Of a stretch of 28,921 nucleotides of DNA, positions 23,650-28,921 are shown piece by piece. The position numbers were made by a program, and so were the translations under genes. The stretch is from DATMNI01 sp035570275 (GTDB lineage Bacteria; Acidobacteriota; Terriglobia; Bryobacterales; Bryobacteraceae), in contig DATMNI010000050.1 in assembly GCA_035570275.1 (NCBI GenBank), positions 1 to 28,921 on the forward strand, read 5' to 3'. Positions within the stretch are counted from its first letter, which is position 1. Each line of letters opens with the position of its first letter. Under the pieces are notes generated by a model. The model saw nothing but the letters and a program-made list of their open reading frames with translations, was not told the origin of the DNA and did not search any database.

Positions 23650-24248
23650 CCGCCGGACTCATCCTCGCGGCCGGCGAATCGCGGCGCATGGGTTCCCCCA
23701 AAGCGCTCTTGCGGTACCGCGAGGAGACGTTTCTGGACACCCTGATCGGCCGGTTCCAGGCGCGCTGCCCCGAAGTCATCGTAGTGCTGGGCGCCGGCGC
23801 GGGCGCCATCCGCGCCGGCGTGGTTCGTCCGGCCCGTTTCGTGGTGAACCCCAACTGGCTCGCCGGCATGACCACTTCCTTGCAGTGCGGCCTGCGTGCC
23901 GTCCCTGCCGAAGCCGATGGCGTGCTGTTCACATTGGTCGATCATCCCGCGGTTTCGCCGGCAACCGTGGACGCTTTGCTGTCGCCGCCACGCTCAGCGA
24001 GCGCGCCGCTCAGCGCCCCGCTCACGCTCATCCGCGTGCCCCGTTACGAGGGCCGCCGCGGCCACCCCATCTGGTTTTCCAGGCAACTCATTGCCGAATT
24101 CCTGGCGCTTGCCGAAACAGCAACTGCCCGCGACGTAGTGCGCCGCCACGCCGTCGAAACCGAGTTTGTCGATACCGATGACCCCGGAATTCTCGCCGAC
24201 ATCGACGACGCCGAGGCCTACCGGAAACTCACCGGGTCCGCGGTATGA
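23646..24248 (+). CDS. MobA/MocA-like NTP transferase
   Basis: The 200-residue protein is a nucleotidyltransferase of the MobA-like (MocA/PucB) group, which cytidylates or guanylates molybdopterin. The N-terminal signature LAAGESRRMGSPKALL (residues 7-22) binds the nucleotide. NPNWLAGMTTSLQCGL (68-83) and the metal-binding Asp in TLVDHPAVSP (D99) are typical, as is GRRGHPIWF (137-144). An Ala/Pro/Ser-rich insert is at about 113-127. It starts with GTG overlapping the XdhC stop (GTGA) and ends overlapping the AsmA-like ATG (ATGA), so all three are translationally coupled. Pairing with XdhC supports a molybdopterin dinucleotide role. Confidence 0.9.
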   Translation: MTAGLILAAGESRRMGSPKALLRYREETFLDTLIGRFQARCPEVIVVLGAGAGAIRAGVVRPARFVVNPNWLAGMTTSLQCGLRAVPAEADGVLFTLVDHPAVSPATVDALLSPPRSASAPLSAPLTLIRVPRYEGRRGHPIWFSRQLIAEFLALAETATARDVVRRHAVETEFVDTDDPGILADIDDAEAYRKLTGSAV

Positions 24249-26590
24249 AGAAAACGCTCCACACAGCCGCCAGACTCGCCGGCGCGGCCATCGTGCTGCT
24301 GCTGGCGATCGGGCTGGGCGCTCCCTATGTAACTGCCGATCGGTACGGCAAGCAGTTGAAGGCCTCGCTGGAGCGGGCGCTGGGGCGGCGCGTCGAACTG
24401 GGCAACGTGCGCTTCAGCGTCTTCAAGGGGCCGGGCTTCTCGGTGGATCGCGTCACCATTCATGAGGACCCTGGAATTGGCATCGAACCCGTCGCCTACA
24501 TCGAGCCGCCCGGCAGTCTGGAAGTGGCCCCGAGCATCTGGTCTCTGCTGGGCGGCAAGTTCGTCATCGGCTCCATCCACCTGGAAGACGCCAGCATCAA
24601 TCTCACCAAGTCCGGCCCGGCATCGGAGTGGGGCCGCTGGAATTTCGCCTCCTTCGTCAACCCGTCGGTCATCCGCACCGCCCCGGCCATTCACGTTCGC
24701 AACAGCCGCATACATTTCAAGTTCGGCGACACCAAGTCGGTGTTTTATCTTACCGAGACAGATCTCGATATATCGCCCGCCGGCTCCGGGGGCCGCGATT
24801 GGCGCATCGTCTGCTCGGCCAAACCGGCGCGCACCGACCGGTCGCAACAGGGCCTGGGCTCCTTCACGCTCAAGGGGCGATGGTATGGCGAGTTGGAACG
24901 CGTCGATCTCGATCTGCAGGTGGACCGCACCGGTTTGGGCGAAGTGACGGCCCTGCTGAGCGGGCAGGAGGGCGGCGTCCATGGAACGCTGTCGTCGCTG
25001 TTGCACCTGGCCGGACCGCTCCACAATATCGGCATCACCGGACGCCTCAATATCCAGGACGTGCACCGCTGGGATATGCTGCCCGGTTCCGGTTCCGGGT
25101 GGCCGCTGGATATCCGCGGCCGCGTCGACCTGATCGCGCAACAGATCGAACTCCACTCCAGCACGGCCGGCAATGCGCCCCTGCCGCTTTCCGTACACTT
25201 CCGCGCCACCGATTATCTGACCCAGCCGCACTGGGCCGTGGGGGCCAATTGGAACCACTTTCCGGTTGAGCCGATCATGGAACTGGCGCAGCATATGGGC
25301 ATGCAATTCCCGCCCAAACTGCGGCTCAGCGGCGCCATGGATGGCGCGATCGGTTACTCCGGGCGGGGCAGTTTTCAAGGCCAATTGGCTTTCCACGACG
25401 CGGCCCTCACCATTCCCGAATCGCCCTCCGTGCGCTTCGAACAGGCCTACCTGATTTTCGACCACGGACATGCGCACCTTTCCCCGGCCCTGGTGACCTT
25501 GAAAAACGCCGAGACGTCCGGCGAGGACCAGGCGCGCATTGAGGCCGACTACGGGCTGGACGACGGCAAGCTCGACCTGACGGTCTCCGCCGACGCCATG
25601 AAAGTGGCTTCGTTCCGAGCCCAGGCGGCGCTGGCCGCGGTGCCGTGGCTGGAACAGGTGCGGAGCGGCGAGTGGACCGGCGATCTGCACTACCATCGTG
25701 ACGCGCTGGCGCACGGTTGGACCGGCCGCTTGCAACTCACCGATGCGCAAATCCAGATGCCCGGCCTTGCCGATCCGCTGCAACTTGACTCGGCGCACGC
25801 GCAAATCGACGGCGACCGCGTGGCGCTGGACCGTATTGCCGCCACCGCCGGCAAGATCGCCTTCACCGGCGACTACCGGTATGAACCCGGTGCTGCGCGG
25901 CCTCACAAACTGCGCCTGCGCGCCGCCGAGGTGGACGCCGCCGATCTCGAAACCGAACTGATGCCGACGCTCCGCCGCAGCCATAACCTGCTGGTTCGCG
26001 CACTGGGCCGTGATTTGGTTACCAACTGGCTCAAGGAGCGCCAGGTGGACGGCACTCTGCAAATTGACAGCCTGGTGCTGGCCGGCGCACGTCTGGGCAA
26101 CGTTCGCACCCGTTGGCAATGGGATGTGACGCGGGTCGAAGTGGAACTGCTCCAGGCGGAAATGGAGGGCGCCGCCATCACCGGCAGGCTCGACGTGAAT
26201 TTGCGCGGATCCGGACCATCCTACCGGCTCACTGCCAAAGTGAAGGGCGCCGCCTGGCAGTCGGGCAAGATCGACGCCGAAGGGAGTCTGGAAACCTTCG
26301 GAACCGGCGCCCAACTGCTGACCAACCTCACATCGGAAGGCAACTTTACCGGCGCCGGCCTGGATTTGGGAACGTTCGTTCCGTTGCGCAGCCTTTCGGG
26401 CACTTATAACCTGGCGTGGTGGCAATCCTACCCGCGCCTCCGCCTCACCAGCCTGAACCTGCGCACCGAGGACGACACGTACACCGGCCGCGGCGCCACC
26501 CAGCAGGACGGCCGCCTGGTGATCCTGCTGACCAACGGCATAAAAGAAATGCGCATGAGCGGATCGCTGGACACGTTGCGGGTGGAGTAA
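24245..26590 (+). CDS. AsmA-like envelope protein
   Basis: This 781-residue protein has one N-terminal membrane segment (about 10-31, LAGAAIVLLLAIGLGAPYV). It is followed by the AsmA N-terminal pattern (YGKQLKASLERALGRRVELGNVRFSVFKGPGFSVDRVTI) and a long beta-rich periplasmic region with repeated strand-turn units (IGSIHLEDASINLTKSGPASEWG, ITGRLNIQDV, LTVSADAMKVASFRAQAAL). AsmA-like proteins are thought to bridge the periplasm and move or organise phospholipids. It overlaps the MobA-like gene by ATGA. The functional link to molybdenum cofactor genes is unclear and may be accidental co-transcription. No terminator is visible downstream, only a palindrome of the GCGACC family. Confidence 0.85.
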   Translation: MKKTLHTAARLAGAAIVLLLAIGLGAPYVTADRYGKQLKASLERALGRRVELGNVRFSVFKGPGFSVDRVTIHEDPGIGIEPVAYIEPPGSLEVAPSIWSLLGGKFVIGSIHLEDASINLTKSGPASEWGRWNFASFVNPSVIRTAPAIHVRNSRIHFKFGDTKSVFYLTETDLDISPAGSGGRDWRIVCSAKPARTDRSQQGLGSFTLKGRWYGELERVDLDLQVDRTGLGEVTALLSGQEGGVHGTLSSLLHLAGPLHNIGITGRLNIQDVHRWDMLPGSGSGWPLDIRGRVDLIAQQIELHSSTAGNAPLPLSVHFRATDYLTQPHWAVGANWNHFPVEPIMELAQHMGMQFPPKLRLSGAMDGAIGYSGRGSFQGQLAFHDAALTIPESPSVRFEQAYLIFDHGHAHLSPALVTLKNAETSGEDQARIEADYGLDDGKLDLTVSADAMKVASFRAQAALAAVPWLEQVRSGEWTGDLHYHRDALAHGWTGRLQLTDAQIQMPGLADPLQLDSAHAQIDGDRVALDRIAATAGKIAFTGDYRYEPGAARPHKLRLRAAEVDAADLETELMPTLRRSHNLLVRALGRDLVTNWLKERQVDGTLQIDSLVLAGARLGNVRTRWQWDVTRVEVELLQAEMEGAAITGRLDVNLRGSGPSYRLTAKVKGAAWQSGKIDAEGSLETFGTGAQLLTNLTSEGNFTGAGLDLGTFVPLRSLSGTYNLAWWQSYPRLRLTSLNLRTEDDTYTGRGATQQDGRLVILLTNGIKEMRMSGSLDTLRVE

Positions 26591-26614
26591 GTGGCCGCGA
26601 CCGTCTGGGTCGCG
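26591..26614. repeat. GCGACC-family palindrome after the AsmA-like gene
   Basis: CGCGACC (26596-26602) and GGTCGCG (26608-26614) form a 7-bp stem around a 5-base loop. The 24-base unit starting GTGGCCGCGACC matches that at 28570-28593 in 22 of 24 positions. It lies in the 136-base spacer between convergent genes. The rest of that spacer (to 26726) is GC-rich with no gene I can support. Confidence 0.75.
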
Positions 26615-26726
26615 AGCGATGGCCGCGTGCTGACTTGGGGGAGGACGGCCCGGTGACCCGTGCAGGCGGGCCGAGCGGGCACGCGAAAGGAGCAGATTCC
26701 GGATCCGTCGCGCCGGCCGCGGCGCC

Positions 26727-27737
26727 TCATTCTTCCCGGGTTTTTTCCAACTCCCGCCCGTACCACCACAGCGATCCCAACCAGGCCGCCACGCAGACCA
26801 GGACCACCGCGGGGTAGCTCCAAATGGTCGAGGCCGCCATGGCCATCGCCACAATCTGCACCATGCCGTTGCCGATCGAAGCGCCCGTCGTAAACCGCCA
26901 ACGGGTCTGGGTGCGCGGACGATGCACGGCCGGTGAATGGCCAATCGCCAGCGCCATGCACGCCGCGCCGGCGCCCACCAATGGCGCCATCGGCAGGGTT
27001 AGCGGAATCGCCACCAGGAGAAATGCGGCATCCTTGGCGGCCAGGAGTTGCCAGCCCCGCAGCGGCAGCAGGCGGTAGCGCGCCAGGCCGCCGGCGCCAT
27101 CCAGGCCGAACAGGCATTGCGCGTAGCTGGCCAGCGCCAGCACCACCAGCAGGGTCATCGCCATGAATGCCTCGCCGGGCATGGCCACGCCGGCGATGCG
27201 GAAGCCGATGGTGGACAGGCTGAGGATCAGCGCGCAATAGAAATCCAGCGTGGAGAGGATCTCGCGCAAATTCTTGCGGACCAACTGATTCAACCGGCCG
27301 GGAAAGTTCGGCATCGGCCGCCACAGGCTTTGCGCGGGCGCAAACGGCAGGTCGGAGAGCAGGAAGCCGGCCGCGAATATCCCCGCGATCAGGCCCCACA
27401 ACCCCACCGTGATGGTGCGCCCCGCGGTCCAAATGGCGAGGCCCGCGATCACCCACGTCATCGGGTTGATCCACGGACTCACCAGGCGCAGCAGCCGGTG
27501 CTCCCAAGGCTCCAGCGGCCACAAGGCGAGCCGCGATCGCGGAATCTTGCGCATAGGGTCCGTGCTCAGCGGAAACAATAGCACCAGGCCCAGAATCAGG
27601 TAAATGAAGCCGCCCGCCTTGCCCATGAAGAAAACCGTCGCCAGGAAGAAGTTGTTGCCAACCAGCGATTGGAATGCCGTCCAGTCGCGCCGGTATGCCA
27701 AGCCTAGCGCCCTTACGATCGCGGCGAGCCGAGCCAT
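26727..27737 (-). CDS. ABC transporter permease subunit
   Basis: The 336-residue integral membrane protein has about 7-8 hydrophobic segments (GFIYLILGLVLLFPL, WVIAGLAIWTAGR, GLIAGIFAAGFLLSDLPF, LLVVLALASYAQCLFGLD, LLVAIPLTLPMAPLVGAGAACMAL, VVLVCVAAWLGSLWWY). It has no recognisable substrate motif. It starts 25 bases inside the 3' end of the ABC ATPase gene, so the two form an operon and almost certainly one exporter. By layout it is an ABC-2-like membrane half; the substrate is unknown. It converges with the AsmA-like gene, with 136 bases between. Confidence 0.8.
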   Translation of the reverse strand: MARLAAIVRALGLAYRRDWTAFQSLVGNNFFLATVFFMGKAGGFIYLILGLVLLFPLSTDPMRKIPRSRLALWPLEPWEHRLLRLVSPWINPMTWVIAGLAIWTAGRTITVGLWGLIAGIFAAGFLLSDLPFAPAQSLWRPMPNFPGRLNQLVRKNLREILSTLDFYCALILSLSTIGFRIAGVAMPGEAFMAMTLLVVLALASYAQCLFGLDGAGGLARYRLLPLRGWQLLAAKDAAFLLVAIPLTLPMAPLVGAGAACMALAIGHSPAVHRPRTQTRWRFTTGASIGNGMVQIVAMAMAASTIWSYPAVVLVCVAAWLGSLWWYGRELEKTREE

Positions 27738-28456
27738 TCCAGTTCCTCAACCACCGGCGATTCCACCAGATCGAAGTAATGGTCTTCGAGGGACTGCGGC
27801 AACTCGGCCACCGTGGAGTTCCACACCATGCTCCCCTGGCGGATCATCACGATCCGGGAAGCGATGCGTTCCACCATGGAGAGGATATGCGAGGTCAGGA
27901 ACACGGTCACGCCGTGGCGCGCTACCGAGGCCAGCAACTCGCGCATGATTTTGGCCGTGACCGGGTCGATGGCCTCGAACGGCTCATCCAGAAACAGCAC
28001 CTGCGGATTGGGCAGCAGCGCCATGGCGAACGCCGTCTTCTTGCGCATGCCGTGGGAACAGGCGGCGGCGAAAGTGTGGCGCCCATGTTCCAGGCTGAGC
28101 GCGTGCAGCAATTGATCGGTTCGCGCGCGGGTCTGGCTGCGTTCCACTCCGTAGACCGCGCCGGTGAGCAGCAGGTGCTCTTCGACGGTGAGATCGTCAA
28201 ACAGGCCAAGGTCTTCCGGCAGCACGCCGATGCGCCGTTTGATTTCAAGCAGGTTGGCCGCCACATCCAGGCCGCACACCTCGGCCTGGCCCGAAGTGGG
28301 CGCCAGCAGCCCCGTGAGCATCTTGACGGTGGTGGATTTCCCGGCCCCGTTGGGTCCGAGAAAGGCGCAGATGGCGCCGGCAGGGATATCCAGAGTCAGG
28401 TCGTTCACGGCGGTGGAGTCACCGAAGCGGCGCGTGAGATTACGGCACGAGATCAT
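27713..28456 (-). CDS. ABC transporter ATP-binding subunit
   Basis: The 247-residue ATPase has Walker A GPNGAGKST (34-42), a Q-loop region in which the usual Gln is replaced (VLPEDLGLF, E81), Walker B VLFLDEP (153-159) and the H-loop TSH (H190). The signature motif reads CSHGMRKK (133-140) rather than LSGGQ, a variant seen in some ABC-2 exporters. The ATG at 28456 is preferred because MISCRNLTRRFG aligns with relatives; the reading frame stays open to 28660 but that part is low-complexity and crosses a palindromic repeat. The ribosome-binding site is weak (GGGAG very close). It overlaps the permease gene by 25 bases. Confidence 0.9.
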   Translation of the reverse strand: MISCRNLTRRFGDSTAVNDLTLDIPAGAICAFLGPNGAGKSTTVKMLTGLLAPTSGQAEVCGLDVAANLLEIKRRIGVLPEDLGLFDDLTVEEHLLLTGAVYGVERSQTRARTDQLLHALSLEHGRHTFAAACSHGMRKKTAFAMALLPNPQVLFLDEPFEAIDPVTAKIMRELLASVARHGVTVFLTSHILSMVERIASRIVMIRQGSMVWNSTVAELPQSLEDHYFDLVESPVVEELEWLGSPRS

Positions 28457-28921
28457 GCTCCCTTGTAGCACGGCCATTCCTGGCTGTGTGGTTCTGGTGT
28501 GGGAGATTGTGCGCCGGGTGAAGGGTGACGTGCGGAACGAAGCCAGTTTTGGGACGCGGAGGCGCGGAGGTGGCTGCGACCCTCTGGGTCGCGTGCCTGA
28601 GACACTTGTGGATTGAGAGTTGGCAGAAAAGTCGTTGCGAGCGGCCGGGCTTAGGAGCAAGCTCCTCGGACTTATCGCCGTGCGTGTCGGCCGCCCAATG
28701 GATTGGAGAGCACCTTCGATGATCTAGGGCCGCTGAATGGCGACCATATCCTTGCCGATTCGGTGCTCTTCCTCTGTTATCAAGTGGGGCGACAATGAAC
28801 GCTATCCGCACACCACCCGATGTTATGGGTTCGAACCCAAGATCTCTCCCCCGACCCCGTAGCACTGCTCAGACAGCCGTGAAGGCGTTGACGGCCCCAG
28901 GGAGAGTTCAGTTCCACCGTA
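28457..28921. other. Right-edge stretch without a confident gene
   Basis: About 465 bases hold no gene I can support. The stretch contains a GCGACC-family palindrome (28570), an AGGAGC-AA-GCTCCT palindrome near 28650 and the perfect palindrome TGGGTTCGAACCCA (28826-28839). A leftward frame ending at 28724 reads ITEEEHRIGKDMVAIQRP before its stop and looks protein-like, but a stop codon lies only 25 codons upstream. A rightward frame from an ATG at 28795 with a GGGG ahead stays open to the edge (MNAIRTPPDV...). Either could be the remains or start of something beyond the edge. Confidence 0.4.
28570..28593. repeat. GCGACC-family palindrome upstream of the ABC operon
   Basis: GCGACCC (28576-28582), loop TCT, GGGTCGC (28586-28592) form a perfect 7-bp stem. 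The unit begins GTGGCTGCGACC and is nearly identical to that at 26591. The two copies bracket the ABC transporter operon in the same orientation. Confidence 0.75.

Noticed and set aside
24218..26944. 908-codon minus-strand frame opposite the AsmA-like gene
   Set aside because: It is an antisense artefact of GC-rich codon use: rich in Arg, Gly, His and Gln, with no domains, while the plus strand has a clear signal anchor and AsmA pattern.
28457..28660. 68-codon N-terminal extension of the ABC ATPase
   Set aside because: The extension is Arg/Pro/Ser-rich, crosses a GCGACC palindrome and has no counterpart in the family, which starts at MISCRNL-like sequence.
28826..28839. GGGTTCGAACCC resembling a tRNA T-loop
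   Set aside because: The flanking bases cannot form a five-pair T-stem, and no anticodon or acceptor stem can be built on either strand.

Overview
The window is a GC-rich (roughly 60% or more by eye) bacterial chromosome segment. It most likely comes from an Acidobacteriota member of the Bryobacterales/'Solibacter' group. The evidence is family-level: two exported proteins end in the TIGR03437-type C-terminal domain typical of Solibacter-like genomes, one gene encodes an 'acidobacterial VWFA-related' (TIGR03436-type) protein, and there is a relic of an acidobacterial MacB/FtsX-type duplicated permease. This assignment is inferred from remembered families, not from a database search. I see no rRNA, tRNA, CRISPR array, intact insertion sequence or prophage.

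Layout. (1) 1-7113, minus strand: a Tad/Flp pilus operon read leftward as flp pilin, cpaB, cpaC (secretin), cpaE (MinD-like ATPase) and cpaF (ATPase, cut by the left edge). A polytopic GT-C-like membrane protein and a PilZ (c-di-GMP receptor type) protein lie just upstream on the same strand. A strong hairpin separates the pilin from cpaB. (2) 7114-8900: an AT-rich regulatory stretch, an orphan NarL/FixJ-type response regulator with a good sigma70-like promoter and terminator, then a gene-free stretch holding a large inverted-repeat (REPIN-like) element and a nested hairpin. (3) 8904-15280: two large exported proteins transcribed divergently around a 241-bp spacer carrying 17-bp direct repeats. 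One is an InlB-like repeat protein and the other a beta-propeller protein with a collagen-like insert; both end in the same type of C-terminal domain. A small beta-barrel protein and a near-perfect terminator follow. (4) 15290-22620, minus strand: a permease relic, then a tightly spaced same-strand cluster read as VWFA protein, DHDPS-family aldolase, YyaL-type thioredoxin/glycan protein, thiol peroxidase Tpx, MurJ-like flippase and a YwaF-like membrane protein. (5) 22810-26590, plus strand: a translationally coupled trio of XdhC-family protein, MobA-like nucleotidyltransferase and AsmA-like protein, probably expressed from a nearly leaderless promoter. (6) 26727-28456, minus strand: an ABC ATPase and its overlapping permease. 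(7) 28457-28921: no confident gene.

Two families of dispersed palindromes run through the spacers. One has GTGGGGCAGGTTG termini around GGCGGATTG/CAATCCGCC palindromes (8544-8752 and 22710-22781). The other has a GCGACC/GGTCGC core (15726, 26591, 28570) and in one place forms the 3' end of a gene. I see no single obviously new system. The most unusual features are the palindromic elements, the 17-bp repeat array between the two exported-protein genes, the collagen-like propeller protein, and the PilZ/GT-C pair placed ahead of the Tad operon.
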